DNA of 64,000 nucleotides. It comes from Dactylonectria macrodidyma (taxonomy: Eukaryota; Ascomycota; Sordariomycetes; Hypocreales; Nectriaceae). Under the pieces are notes generated by a model, which made no database searches, had not been told where the DNA came from, and worked only from the letters and a program-made list of their open reading frames with translations. Positions within the stretch are counted from its first letter, which is position 1. The number at the start of each line of letters is the position of its first letter. The position numbers and the translations under genes were made by a program. The stretch spans positions 806,001 through 870,000 of the forward strand of contig JAGMUV010000008.1 of NCBI GenBank assembly GCA_020744425.1, in the 5' to 3' direction. Below are positions 1 to 12,088 of the stretch, piece after piece.

Positions 1-309
1 CGCCTCTCCTACCGCGTCTCTCTCCGCCGCGGACACGCCATCGCGGCTGATGGCACCATCAGCCGATATATTACGATGGTAGCCCAGATCCTTGCATCGC
101 TCATCGAGCCGCGTGATCTCGCGGACGAAGCGAACAAGCAGTGCCCACGTGCGAGTGTCGAAGTTGTGGAACTTGGCAGCCTGATCCCATGTCCAGGCGA
201 GCGCGTCGGTGAGGTCTCGGATCGCTGAAATGGACCCCGTGAAGATGCCGTAGCGACCAGTGGCGCGCTGCTCGAGTTCCGGGTATACCACGTCGGCCAT
301 CTTTGCCAT
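1..309 (-). CDS. Partial hypothetical protein, 5' end only (runs off the left edge)
   Basis: Read on the minus strand from the ATG at 309 there are 103 codons without a stop up to position 1, so this is the N-terminal part of a gene that continues outside the window. The protein starts MAKMADVVYPELEQRATG and is rich in aromatic and charged residues (ALAWTWDQAAKF, TRTWALLVRFVREI). It has no signal peptide and no membrane segment. The high third-position GC and open frame favour this frame over the overlapping frame with an ATG at 377. The second ATG at 300 is an equally possible start. It is divergent from the kinase-ankyrin gene at 720. I do not recognise a domain. Confidence 0.55.
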   Translation of the reverse strand, partial: MAKMADVVYPELEQRATGRYGIFTGSISAIRDLTDALAWTWDQAAKFHNFDTRTWALLVRFVREITRLDERCKDLGYHRNISADGAISRDGVSAAERDAVGEA

Positions 310-719
310 TCTGGAATGTGAGTCGATTTTGGTTGCTTGTTGTAAGCGGTCGTCTTCACAGTCAAGTCCCCCATCAAGAAATAATTACCTCATGTGACGT
401 GTTGATGAGCTGAAGCCGAAAGCAGGAAGCTACATGTAGCTAGCCTAGGACTCACACTCCCTGCATGGCGCATAGCGCATGGGAAGCTGAAAAGGGACAA
501 ATCATGTTAGGCTACATGTCTGAGGTGAGGACTCGGCCACCAATGACGGAAAAGAAAGTAGCGCCTGTGGCTTAACTTGCTTTTCCCTTTTTGCGTTCGT
601 TTTCATGTAGGTAGATAGCTTAGGTCCCTATATAATCTCGGGTGCGCTACCTAGTTTGTAGGTAGGCCCACGACCTACACATTCCACAACATCAATCGAT
701 CAGTAATCACTCACTACCA
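310..719. promoter_or_regulatory. Divergent intergenic promoter region with a TATA-like box
   Basis: This 410-bp gap separates two divergently transcribed genes. A TATA-like element (ctatataat) lies at about 628-636, roughly 85 bp before the ATG at 720, and GTAGGTAG-type repeats surround it (about 607-664). The rest shows nothing I can name. Confidence 0.4.
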
Positions 720-3700
720 ATGGATAGCCACGAGAAGACATCCCCAGTCGAGGAGATAACGGCTGCTGTGCAGTCAACTTCTCTGTCCACAGCATCTTTC
801 ACTCCGGATACTACTAAAAGCCTCGCGAAGCTGCCCACGCTTGATGCGCTGGAGTTGCTCTGCCCTCTCGCCGTTTTGGCCGTCTGTGCTCATGCTTGGC
901 AACCCAAGTCAAGCGATGTTCTAGCGAGAAGTTTCGCTGCCCTTGCAGAGGGAACATACGGCCGCGTTTCCGTTGGTTTCCTCCCCAAGAAACTTCTAAG
1001 TCCGTCTCTCTCGACGCTCAGTGGGCGAACTAGCATCTTTCCCGGCGATTTTGAGCTGGTGACGGTCAAGGCTCCCAAGCTGATGGACACTTGGAAATCA
1101 CAAGACGTGCTGGGAGATTCTGAAGCCCCCACGATCCCCTTCAGAAACATGCTGTCCGAGTTGGCCTTCCTTTCGGCTCCCCGTCTTTTGTATCACGAAA
1201 ACATTGTTGATCTCCTGGGGTATTTCTGGGAACCTTCCGGAGGCTCTGTCAGCAAGGAGGCGCGGCTCGCCCCCACACTCGTGCTCGAGTTTGCAGATCA
1301 GGGCTCTCTACGGACTTTCATGGACTACGGCACTGCAATCTCACCATCCGAAAAGCTGGGTCTATGTCTGGACATTTGCCGCGCACTCCAGACACTCCAC
1401 CACGAGCTTGCAGTGTTGGGCAAACCTGTCGGCTTGTTCCATGGTGACTTGAAGCCTGAGTATGAATACCATTTGTTCTTGGTGGCCCGATGTATTAATT
1501 ACTCATTTCATCTTGGACAGAAATATTCTCATTTTTAAAAACGCAGACGAGAGCGGCTACACCGCAAAACTATGTGACTTGGGTCCGCTCTCCCACCATG
1601 TCGCCACCTTGCGGAAATGGAATTCTGACACTGTGCATTTATAGGATCTTGCTTGCGATATGAACATGACCAGTCATTTCTCTTAAACAGCGCTGGTCCA
1701 GGAACCCCGGCATGGATGGCTCCCGAGCTCAGCAGCCTTGGTGGGATGGAGGAGAAAGTCATCCGACCGGCTGCGTGCGACGCATACTCGTTCGGCCTCC
1801 TTGTCGCCTACATGTTCCTGGAAAAGGACCTGTTTCGCATCCGGCCGGTGGCAGAGTTTCTCCTCCAGAATTGGGTCACACCGAGTAATGGGAAATTCAG
1901 TCCGACATCTGTACAAGATATCTTGGACGCCTCGGACAAGATTGCGGAGGCAAATATTCGGACTAACCTCCAGAGAATGATTCACAGCCATCCGTCGAAG
2001 CTCCAAGACTCTATCCTCGATGAGATTTCAACACTGACGCTTTCAGAACGAGAACGAGGCATTGTGAGAACCCTGGTGGAGCAGACGGTGCGGGTCAACT
2101 CGGATGAGCGCCTGGCCGACTTCGCCGTCCTCACCACTATTCTCGGTGGCGACCCGGGACAGACACGATCAAGGTAAGCAGTGACTATCTCGCCCTGATT
2201 GCTTGAATCCAAGTAACGGCCCTTGATGACGATTTGAAAGGACTCCAATTCAACCAGTCCTGGATACTTTTGCCAATCCAGGATACTTGTCATCGGACGC
2301 AAGTTGAGTCTCCTCCTGCTCCTCAGCACTTATCTAACTGGCCGCAAGTGGGCTATGGCTATGATAAACTCCATTGGCACAATGCCATGGGAATTCCGCC
2401 TATGGCTCGGAGGGCATCTGGAGGCCGCTTTTGAGCATTTGTTGCATCACGGTGGCGCCGAGAGCCGGGTTGCTCAAAGCTACATCGCAACTCTGCGAGG
2501 GTTGCTGTCATTCTGCCCACCGGCGGTTGCAGCAGAGGCGAATGAGGGTATTTCGTGGCTATTGAAGGCTGCTGACCTCGGCGATCTGAATTGCGCACTT
2601 CTGGCTGACCGGCTCGCTGGGGCTTGCAACATCCCCCTGAATAGTCCTGCGTGCTCTGCCATGATTCATCAGGCAGCCCAGGATGGCTCCATCATTGCGC
2701 AGACCATGCTCCAATGTCTCCCGCCCGATCAAGAGGCCATGACAGATGCCGAACAGGAGTTCCACTCTCGTCTACTTGAACGGTTCGCAACTGAGACCGT
2801 CTGGCCTCAACACTCACTCGCCTTCGTTCGATCGACAAAGGCCCTCGACAACTTGATAGCCAACTTCGTTGACCAGGGATGGGACTTAGACGCCGAGAGC
2901 CGCGTTGGAATCGATGCTGTAAATGGGGGTTACTTGACATATTCAGCAACCGAGCCGGGGACGGCCCTCCTTTGGGCAGTCCAGATGAACAACACTGCTG
3001 CTGTGGCCGCGCTTGTTCATGCCGGCGCCTCACCCTACGGAGATACCGGTAGCCCACGAAAGACCGCGTGGTTCGTGGCTGTAGAGGCACGTCTGCTCCC
3101 AATTATCGAGATCTTGGTCGAATTTTGTCCGTGCAATGATGAGGAGGCCCGCAGGAACAGCACGCACGAAGCCCTCTTTTCCGGCTTGCCAAGGGCATTC
3201 CTTAACTGTGGCACGGCCTACGTTGAGCGCACATTCGACATGTTCCAGTACCTTTTTTCCCACAATCTCCTTTCCCGAGAGCAGGCATACAAGTCAACGA
3301 CGGCTCTTTGCGCCGGGGACCCTCGCCTGCTCCAGAAATTGCTGGAAGACGACTACCCTGCCCACAGGGACGAAACCCTGCTCCGGAGTGTGCTTGTGAA
3401 TGCAGTTCAGACATCTGATTCCGATGCCACGATACTTATTGTTCCGCTCATCAGAAAGCTACAATCCACCGACCCCTTCGACATGTATCTCCTCCATCAA
3501 GCAGTCATCTCCACCGGACGGCGGAGCCTGGAGATATGCCTGTCTCTGCTCGAGCATGTGCACTCCAACTTTTGTATCAACGCACGTTACTCAATGCTTG
3601 GCGCAACCGCCGAGATACCGGCGATTCTAAGCTGTACCCAAGGAGCTACTCTTCTTCATTGGGCATTCTCTCACGGCAACATTGATCACGCCATCGAGCT

Positions 3701-4451
3701 TCTGCGCCGTGGAGCAGATCCGGCCGTCGCCTACGTTGACCCCACCAACCCGGCCAAAGGCACCATCAATGCATTCGCTCAACTCTTGATTCCTCAGACC
3801 CACTACAACTACCTCGCCTTATGCCGGTTCCTCAAATCCCACTATGTCAAGCAGGAAAATCCCATCTTCGTCCTCGACCAGGCCATCATGAACCCGGAGA
3901 CGAATCATAGCATTCTTCACTTGCTCTGTGGCGATGAGGACACGCGCCTTCACAACAGCCCCCATCGGATGGCATACCTGCAGGAGCTGCTCCGTCACCT
4001 GCGAGGTCTGTCGTCTCACCGCTCCCGGATCTTGAAGCTGCTAAACTTGCAGATGCTCCACGATGGTGAGAAGGGCATGACGGCACTGCACCTGGCCGCC
4101 GACAGCGGGTTCCATGATGCCGTCAAGTCGCTGGTGGCCGCCGGCGCCGATGCCATGTTCCGCATCGCCGCAGATCCGGCCATAGGGCACCCCGGTGTCA
4201 CAGCCTTGCACGTCGTCGACATGCGGGATGTAACGGTCTGGGATGAGCAGTGGGACATTAGAGAAGGGGTGCTGAGGAGAGGTGGAGTGCCATGGTTGAG
4301 CAAGACGTCCCCGGTGGCAAAGAAGCTGAGGGCCGAGTACGAAAACAGAACGCATGCTACAATGAGAGAATTAGAAGCTGTTCTAAAGAAGATTCCGGCC
4401 GGACGAGATCTCCTGGCAAAGAGAGCGGCTTTTGCTAAAGAACACAACTAG
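720..4451 (+). CDS. Serine/threonine protein kinase-like protein with C-terminal ankyrin repeats
   Basis: Four exons fit: 720-1459, 1521-1582, 1645-2173 and 2282-4451. All phases match and give 1166 residues. Kinase motifs appear in order: a glycine-rich loop EGTYGRV, VTVKAPK (VAIK lysine), HENIVDLLG, HGDLKPEN (catalytic loop, about residue 241; completed only after intron 1 is removed), CDLG in place of DFG (about 265), and GTPAWMAPE (activation segment). The catalytic D, the K of DLKPEN and the metal-binding D are all kept, so activity is plausible. Ankyrin-like helices follow, clearest near residues 670, 900 (TLLHWAFSHGNIDHAIELL) and 1040 (MTALHLAADSGFHDAVKSL). No TM segment is seen. An alternative acceptor for intron 3 at 2326 is also in frame and would remove 15 residues. 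The combination suggests a signalling receptor or scaffold kinase; the ligand is unknown. Confidence 0.8.
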
Positions 4452-4902
4452 AGCCGCTTAAGAAAACTTCCTCATACAGACCAGTTCTGAGAGTATAGAA
4501 AAGCTTAGTAGCTTATACTTGACTATCTAGGGCGATGGAACCTCTGTCTGGCTGCTGTTCGCTTCTTTAAGGTCGACTTACTAGTATAATACAGTTAAAA
4601 GCTATAATATTCCCTACAGCTCTGTATGGCCCTTTCAGTCTTTATCACTCCCTATAATCTCTAACCCTCTTAATCCTCCTCATATACCCACCTAAACCAC
4701 CTCACATCTCGCAACGGTTTTTGACATGGCGGGAGTCTAACCGCGAGACAAGCTAGGGCACGTCGACCATACAGGCAAATCTCGGCCAAAGCAGGTATGG
4801 GAGGCGGCATACACGGTTCCGCAAGTCTCAGAACGATTGCTTGCAATGCAAGCGAAGAAAAGTTCTTTATACACGCGTTCCTGTTATAAAGCCTTCCCCT
4901 AC
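4452..4902. other. Intergenic, 3' ends of two convergent genes
   Basis: This 451-bp gap holds the 3' flanks of the kinase-ankyrin gene and the convergent CrtC-like gene. There are short A/T-rich stretches near 4560-4620. I see no further gene. Confidence 0.4.
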
Positions 4903-6136
4903 CTACTCCACCAGCGCGAATTGTTCCGCTATTGACTTCCCCTCAAATCTTTCGCCATCAAGACCACCGACTGCCGTGCCTATGTATCTAAAATAGTCAT
5001 CCCTTTTAATAATATACGCATTCGCTGTAACATTAACGCGCAGCTTTCCAGTGTGGCCCAAGTCGAAGTAAATTGTGAAGCCTTCGGGGTAATCCAGCGA
5101 CTTCACCGGAGGATACCTGTCATTTCCACCATACGGCCTGACATTAACTACCCCAGGCTTACAGCTAGCCTGCATCACCCGACCGTTCTTACTCACATAC
5201 CCTGAAACGTACTCCTTGCCGTCGACCCCGACAGCATCGAACCAGACAACTGAGTAGGCACCAAGCACTGCGTGTCCCCAGTACCACGAGTCGACCGTGT
5301 CGACGAAAGGTTTGTCACCCCAATTCTTATCGTGGTATCCAGAGCCTTCAAAAGATATGGCTTCTCCTCGGACTTTCAGTTCCACCTTGGCTTCAGCATC
5401 GGGTACGGCATTCGCCCATCCCACGTTCGGCACGATCCTTTCGGAGGCAAATGACAGCTTTGCGGTGCAGGGGTAATGTGCTTGAGCCCGCTGTGGTAGT
5501 ATTTAGTACACTCCGTAATAGCCAATTCTTTTTCAACGCATCAGTCTCTTACTGCTTGATATGTAATGGAACCCTGAAGCCCTAACTCCGGGTTATCGAT
5601 GGCAATGAGATACTTGGCCCTTCTCCCAAGGATTCCGGAGCCCTCGAAGCCAATCCCAGTATCACCCCAAGTTGCAGCAACATCGTTTAAGCCAACGTCC
5701 ACCGTAACAGATGCAGTTTCGGACAAATGTGGGTAGAAGACGAAGACGCTGCCATTCTTGTAGGTCCCTACGACAGAAGCTGATAGGAATGAATCATTTC
5801 GGGCTCCGAAGAACGCCTCAGGGGTACTTTGGTAGAAAGTCACAATAATGGATTCGTTCGACGATGACGTGCTGGCTACGTCGAAGTACCACCTAATTTT
5901 CATAAGGATACATCATAGATAGAATCGTGAAGGACGACTTACCACTCGAAAGACGTCTGATTTGGCCAAGGGGTGACCTTCTGTCCATCAAGTTTGCCAA
6001 TGCTTGATTTGAACTGAGCTACTGACCCTCCATCATACGGCGTGTTTGGGATCTGGAAGACCCGTGCTGTGGCTGCCGTGATATAAAGCAGGGACAATGC
6101 CACAGCGTGGAGCATGGAACTGGTGGAAAATATCAT
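4903..6136 (-). CDS. Secreted CrtC/AttH-like calycin protein (hydroxyneurosporene synthase / fungal Diels-Alderase-like fold)
   Basis: Three exons fit on the minus strand: 6136-5943, 5892-5553 and 5490-4903. The introns are 50 and 62 bp with GTAAG donors, and the product is 373 residues. The N-terminus (MIFSTSSMLHAVALSLLY...) is a good signal peptide; the ATG at 6115 would also work. The C-terminal half carries the family signature GSGYHDKNWGDKPF (about residue 230) followed by WYWGHAVLGAYSVVWFDA, as in the CrtC/AttH family. That family includes bacterial carotenoid hydratases and fungal pericyclases of the Fsa2/Sol5 type. Length is normal for the fungal members. No PKS, NRPS or other tailoring gene is adjacent, so a role in a cluster cannot be argued from context. 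The reaction and substrate are unknown. Confidence 0.75.
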
Positions 6137-7397
6137 CTCGCAGAGCTCGTCAGGTAAGGTTATTGTAAAGAATAGTGGAATGCCAACTGGGGTATCCTGA
6201 GGAAGTTGTTCTTCCTTGGTGCCGGGTCCCTTCCTTTGGAACAAAATTCCCTCTTCTTATCATAGACAGTACGAGTACGCGGAATGGGACACGGAATGAT
6301 TGTAACCCGCCAATACCTTGAAGATACCATCTGTATGTTGGATCGCCAAGCTATGAATACAACTTCGCTCATTACTCGGAGTAATCTTGCACCGTCTCGG
6401 AGCTGTATCGGCCGTCTTCAAGCGAAGTGCAACGAACTACTTACGGTGGGTCTTCGCGCATTGTCGGCGAAAGTTTGCCGACAAGCTGGCAAGAGCCAAT
6501 GTACTTCGTCCGGGCTCGTCGGCATTTCCGATTTTTAAATCCCGATTTCCGTGACCCAACGGAGACGGGATGCCACAAGGCCCCCGAAACTTAGACGAAT
6601 AACCTTAATATCGATTACAACCTGATTTCATCCCGTGCCATGCTGAATTGTCAAGGGGCAGGAACCTCTTTCTTTTCTCAGGGTTAGATATTAATGTATC
6701 CAGTGACTCCCGTTGCTGCTGCTACAACCCGGCCAGCTGTTACCTTGCCGTCACGCCTAACATGGTCGGCAAGCGAGCGACCGGTTGATTCAGTGACATC
6801 TGCAATTCGCACATTGATGCTTCGAATAGTCGACTTCCGAACTGTAGCTGCTCAAATCCTTGATGCTCCTCCGGCGATGGCTGCGGTCTAGAACATTTCT
6901 AACGATGAGGTAATTGTGTTTGCTTCTCCGATCAATGGAATGAGTCACTATGACCCGGAGCTGAATACCTACGATCAGAAATAAAGAGAAACTTGGCTTG
7001 CTGATTCCCTCGATAAGACACAATCTCTAATTTATCTGATCCAGATACCATAGTCAGGTTTGACGTGGTTACCTTAGCTATATTCAGAACTCGCTCGTTT
7101 CTTATTGGCGCAGTGTATTATAATCACCAAAATCGCTACGTGTCAGAAGGCTCATTGATCAAAATACCGAATGCCTTCAGCTTGCTTCGCGCTATCTTTT
7201 CTTGGCCCTTGACTTCGGTTGTGATAAAGCCTAGGCTTTCTTCGGTGTCAACACCCTGCAATGGATGAAATCGTGGGGTTGAGCGACATACCCTTGAGGA
7301 AAAGAGTTGTCTTGAATCAAATTGATGGAAGGGCGTTAAAGCTGCTCGCTATCTACAAAGCAAAGCGGCTTTTGATATGCCAGTTTTAGGTTTATTT
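6137..7397. other. Intergenic, no supported gene
   Basis: Only short open frames on either strand occur here (for example 6694-6891 plus and 6790-7023 minus). None has recognisable motifs or splice partners. It includes the upstream region of the CrtC-like gene. Nothing else is seen. Confidence 0.35.
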
Positions 7398-7709
7398 TTA
7401 GATGGTGTTGAATTTTCCGAGATACCATCGTTTTATACACGCAACGACTTCGCTGTATTTTTCTAGTTGACCATCTTCAAAAGACACCGTGTTATTAACA
7501 ACGGAAATGGAATAATCTACAAGTTTCTCTGGCTTATTCGCATCAACGCTCCCCTGGAAACGGTCTGGGTGGCTTGCTGACTTCTCTGCCTGGAACGCCT
7601 GGAGCTCGTTTGTTCCTCGCCTCTCGCCACAAGCAGACCCAGTTACAGTTGATACTCCAGTGACCTTCACCTTGTAACCGATCGACGAAGTAGCTCCTGT
7701 ATCCCTCAC
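7398..7709 (-). CDS. Doubtful small ORF, unknown product
   Basis: A 103-codon open frame beginning MRDTGATSSIGYKVKV and ending RWYLGKFNTI. The composition is protein-like (VDYSISVVNNTVSFEDGQLEKY), but no signal peptide or family is recognised. The ATG is preceded by further open sequence, so it may be the last exon of a decayed gene. A copy of the dispersed repeat lies just upstream on the same strand (7826-7930). Confidence 0.2.
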   Translation of the reverse strand: MRDTGATSSIGYKVKVTGVSTVTGSACGERRGTNELQAFQAEKSASHPDRFQGSVDANKPEKLVDYSISVVNNTVSFEDGQLEKYSEVVACIKRWYLGKFNTI

Positions 7710-8607
7710 GTGCCGGATTATGTCCTGGGCGCTAGGGCAGGAATTTGTCTGGCGAGGTGGCCCATGGATGCTCGAGTGGTTGATTCAAGGATACCATTGG
7801 TACCGTATCTAAGAGTAGTCTTTGGCATTGGCGAAAGTATGGGATTTCAAAATGATTAAATTGTAAAAAAAAAAAAAAGATTTCTCTTGACTTGCGGCAG
7901 CAGCAAACTCTCCCTTGATGAAACGGACAGCCAATTCAGTAGTAGATTTGATAGGCTACATCTATGTACGACCAATTTGCCCCGATGATGCTAAGCAACA
8001 CTGATTATTTCAATCTTACGCCTCTCCAGAAGACAACTATACAGAACAGGAGGCACGCTGGGAAAACAGTTCGACGGCCTCCACTTGAGAACTGACTTTA
8101 GAAACCACTGTACCCAAGACAGACAGCGTTATACAGACCTGTTCTTCTAGGCTTCCACGAGGACAAACTGCATAGATAAACGCTCGAGCTTGGTGCGTGG
8201 TGCAAAACTTGAGACCATAATCTCATGCGACTCCTTCCACTGTAGCATTATTCTGTCCTAGATCTACTTCAAGGCGAGTGTCGTAACCTACGACCTGAGG
8301 TTATTTTTAGCCCTTACTAGTAGACTTACTAGCTTTGAGGATACTAATTATGTCGTAGCGTGGTAATCAGCGATATCTCGGATCTTGTAAAGCTTTGAGG
8401 ACATTACTCGAGAAGACGCATATGGATGTGGTGTTGCGATACACAAAAGGTTGCCCCTCATTTCCTTATTCAAGTGAGGTAGAGACTAGGGGGCTATAGC
8501 CGAGGCTGTCCACTCCAACAGGGGCGAGTTACCGCTCGTAAAAAGTCAAGAAAATACGGTTGACACTCATGAGCGGCTATACGGCAACAAACTGCTATCG
8601 GATTCAG
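7710..8607. other. Intergenic with poly(A) run
   Basis: It contains a 15-bp A run at about 7866-7880, the dispersed repeat copy listed separately, and the 3' flank of the GDSL esterase gene. No gene is seen between about 7930 and 8607. Confidence 0.35.
7826..7930. repeat. Dispersed repeat, copy A (most diverged)
   Basis: About 100 bp resembling the stretches at 39866-39975 and 56085-56180 in the same orientation. The shared core runs through an aaatg.ttaaattgt block to gcagcagcaa.ctc.ccctt. This copy contains the poly(A) run and is the most diverged of the three. All three read on the minus strand as a related peptide start. Confidence 0.45.
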
Positions 8608-9760
8608 CTACTTAGATTGTGCTTTCAAATATCTGATTAAATCCTTAGCCACAAGTTTATGAACGTGACTGCTTCTAAAACATAGTTAGTAACTGCGAGA
8701 CCGGGTCGTTACATAATGAAAACTTACATATGACCGGAGTTGTACCAAAAATACGAATCGAGGGGGGCGCACCCAAAAGCCCCCGGGTTCGTCAATACTG
8801 TCTCATTGTTGTACCCAGAGCAAAAGCCTGTCGTGTTGGTAATTTGAAAATCGCTCGGATTGTCAAGGACATTGTTGAGAAATGAGAAGGAGTCGTAGAG
8901 TAATATTTTTGTGGATTTATAGTCCCTGGAAAATTGAGAGGTGTGTTTGGAAAGCCGCGAGTTCCACCATTCCACCATGGTGGCATTTAGAGATGGCTTG
9001 ACTTTGTTAACATAAGACGGGCTGCGGTGTATTGGCGGGAGGTTCATGAAGAGATAGTTGTGATATCCAGCCTTGTAGAGTGGCTTGACGCTCCTTTCAA
9101 ACATGAACTCAATCATTGCATCGTAAAGCTCTGGTAGATCAACGTCGTAGAGCTTGGAGTCACTGATGTCGTTGATCCCAATCCAAATAGTTACCAAGGC
9201 CCTAGACTTGTCCACTTGCGTTTTGAGAACTGGCTCAGCCCATGTGAGATACTGCTGGGTTTGATTGACCATTGGTACTGTGTAGCTGTGATGAAGAGGG
9301 GTGAACTTTTCTGAAATATCGGCTCCAGCAAACGCAAAATCCCACAATTGCACTCGGCATGTAGAAGGAAGTGTCAGACCGCTCTGAAGGCCACAATTGC
9401 TGATGTATTCGATCCAATTCGGACCCCCTGCTGATGTGCCAGTGAAGTTTTGGACAATTTCGTCCGAAAGCAAGTCGTCGGCAGTGAAAGAAAAGTTGTT
9501 ATCATAGTCGCCAATGAAGCTGTATTTTGGGCGCCCGCGGGTACCTTGAACAAAGGTGTAAGAGTCTCCAAAGGCGATTCTGCGGTCTGTTGTGAGAAAA
9601 CGCAGGAGGTAACAGGATTACGAACGTACATGTGCCTAATCTTATTCCAATCGAACGTATGCCTGGAAGCGGCGAAGGATGTTGGCACCGCTTGGGCAGC
9701 ACCGACTAAACTCAGCAGCAGAAATCTAAGAATAGTACCCGTCATCGTGAGTTGAGGCAT
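8608..9760 (-). CDS. Secreted GDSL/SGNH-hydrolase (CE16-like acetylesterase)
   Basis: Three exons: 9760-9630, 9579-8728 and 8674-8608, with introns of 50 and 53 bp, giving 349 residues. The start MPQLTM at 9760, or the M five codons later, opens a clear signal peptide (TGTILRFLLLSLVGAAQA). Splicing creates block I FGDSYTFVQGTRG with the nucleophilic serine. IWIGINDISDS (block III-like, oxyanion Asn) is in exon 2. The C-terminal block V (CAPLDSYFWYNSGH with the catalytic Asp) continues across the last intron into SSHVHKLVAKDLIRYLK. The family hydrolyses acetyl or acyl esters, often on plant polysaccharides, outside the cell. The gene appears intact. The small last exon (22 codons) is easily missed. 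Confidence 0.85.
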
Positions 9761-10134
9761 TCAAGGGAATCCAAAATCAATGAGCAACAATGTTTTTGGG
9801 CGAATATGGAGGATCATGTCTTTTATCCATGAGTGGAGAGCAGATTCATTGAGCTATTGTATGATTCGTCCCGTTTGATTGGTGGGAAAAAGGGATGCGT
9901 CGTCGCGAGGCATTATATAGCAAGGACAGACTACCAGGATCCCTTCCGGCAAAATTTTATTTATTCTTGCGTTTGATTTTGAGTTTATTTGTTCATTACG
10001 GAACAACATACTCCGTGATGCTGACCACGACCAGCTACGGAGCGCATCTCTCGTATACATAAAGGAAGAATCCAAGCACACACACACCAGTAATGGCATA
10101 ACCTCGGCTTTGTAGGCAGAGAGCCGCTGATGTA
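9761..10134. other. Intergenic, esterase promoter and reticulon 3' flank
   Basis: 374 bp with no supported gene. It contains the upstream region of the GDSL esterase and the downstream flank of the reticulon gene. Confidence 0.35.
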
Positions 10135-11413
10135 CTACTCCGCATCACCAAGGCTTAGCTTTACAGTATCCGAGCCGTCGTTAATGGTGTTGGTGCCCAT
10201 TTCTGGCAGCCTTTCAACGTCGCCAGCAGTGCCTTCTGCCGCTCCTGACGTAGGATACCTGGCTTTGGTGAAAAGGTCTGTGGCAGTTTGCTTTCCGTTT
10301 TCAGCCAAACCCCTGGTGCGTCGACCCGTGTCATCAACAGCCTCTCGCGCCTTGGAAGACAATTCCATTGCCTTGGCCTTTCCATCTCTGGCGATTGTAT
10401 TTCCCTTGTCAGCAGCGGCTGTGGCCAGCTCATTGGCACGCACTCTCGTATCATGAGCCACCTCACGACCCCGAGGTGAAGTGATGAGAGGAGCGATGTA
10501 GAGTGAGGTCAGGCCCAGCACGGCTAACCCGAACGGAGCCAGAACTTTGATAAGCCAATACAAGGCCGTGAAACTGAGGAAAGCCTGCCCGTACGTCAGT
10601 CAAATGTTCATTCACGCAGTCGACCTTCATCCTGGGCTACAACTCACAGCGAAAGTTTTGTCCAGGTCTTCACCATAAACTATTCGCTGAACTTGAACTA
10701 CGGAGTATTGGACAAAGTCGTGGATGTCTTTCAGCGTGGCGTTCAAGGTTGACTCTGGGACCTTCTGATACTGCTTTGGCCGTAGGCGGGCGAGAAAGGT
10801 ATTGGGGCCAAATATACGGCTGGCGAATTCCGTGACAGAGATTACTATCAAATCTGAGTCAACGTGCATTCAACTATAGAGGTCATGTAGGTGCGATAAT
10901 ACATACCTCCAAGAATGGTTGTCACGGCCTTCAAGGCTAGTCGCGTAAGAGGTAGGTAGTGTAGTCCAAACAGGATGCTCAAAGCGCCGATGTATGAGCC
11001 GAGAGTGCGAACCGGATCCTCCCACTGTATGAGATATGAGCAATCACATCTGCAATCTGCATTTGGTTCATGGACCTACACTGATGTACTTGTAGAGGCT
11101 GTCTTGATGAGCTGGGGTATTGCAAGTGTCAGCGCGATGCTCTGTGCCACCCTTGGACGTTACTGTGCATCGGTCCGTACCTATGATCTCCTTCAATGGC
11201 CCGTTGACTACTTGTTCCTCATGATCCTCGGAATTTGTGTTTTTGGGCAGCGACTGCTGAATTGCTGAAGCGACTAGAAACATAAAACAGTTGAGCATTT
11301 GACGACTGGCTTGTTTAGCATATTTGTGAATGCCTACTCTTCTCTCTGTCTTGTTCAGAATGCTGGGCCCCGTCGGCCTGGACGGGCATAACGATGTAGG
11401 CCGATCCACTCAT
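10135..11413 (-). CDS. Reticulon-like ER membrane protein
   Basis: Six exons: 11413-11338, 11273-11181, 11111-11080, 11024-10907, 10844-10648 and 10584-10135. All phases match and give 321 residues. The reticulon homology domain begins at AHQDSLYKYIS/WEDPVRTLGS, which spans an intron. It has two hydrophobic hairpin regions: GSYIGALSILFGLHYLPL with the following TILGVISV, and FLSFTALYWLIKVL with GLAVLGLTSLYIAPL. The linker contains PKQYQKVPESTLNATLKDI. The C-terminal tail is hydrophilic with repeated Ala/Lys/Asp heptads (ELATAAADKGNTIARDGKAK), probably coiled coil. Members of this family shape tubular endoplasmic reticulum. A 32-nt microexon makes naive ORF calling fail here. Neighbours are functionally unrelated. 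Confidence 0.85.
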
Positions 11414-12088
11414 GGTGATGATGATGCTTGGTGGTGATGGATGTTCAGCTGGGGTGGCCTTTGACGAGAGTTATTGAGGTTAATGAGGGGAGTGACAGTT
11501 GTCGCTCGCTTTCATTAAATGACAATGGAGAGTAATTTGAATGCTGAACGATGAATTGGACAAGACGTTCAGTTTATGGTACGTTCTCAAGCTTCGTGCT
11601 GCAAGTGCAGTGCGTCATGTTGATGTTGTCGATGAGCTGATGACGATTTGTTCAATGACATCAGCAGTCACTCTTTCGTCATTCCGGAGCATCGAGTCCG
11701 CCAAACTCCCTGTATTTTGTGCCACTGTGGCGCTACCCCTCTTTGAAACGTACCTACAACGCCTACAACGATAGTCCTGCATTGCCGATCACCGTAGTAG
11801 GTGCCACTCTTCATTGAGATAATTGGTAGACTCGAATGAACATTCCAGTTTCGCGATGAATTTTGGCAGGCATGTGACACTGGCAATATCTGCTTCGTAT
11901 CTCTTTGCACCTCCTGCTATTACACACAATAACGAAGATTACTGACATGCCGTCTGACATTGCCTCGCACTAATATTCAAATTTTACGTGAAACCTTTTC
12001 ATTCGTGTTTATTTAAAGACTCCTTAGTGCTTACCACGATAAATCATTAGCCGCCGTCTCTCATTTCGCATTAACTCAATGCCATTTG
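11414..12088. other. Intergenic, no supported gene
   Basis: It contains the upstream region of the reticulon gene and the 3' flank of the M13 peptidase. A plus-strand open frame at 11541-11774 has no family features. Nothing else is seen. Confidence 0.35.

Noticed and set aside
4903..11413. Secondary-metabolite gene cluster around the CrtC-like gene
   Set aside because: No PKS, NRPS, terpene cyclase, P450 or transporter is nearby; the neighbours are an esterase and a reticulon.
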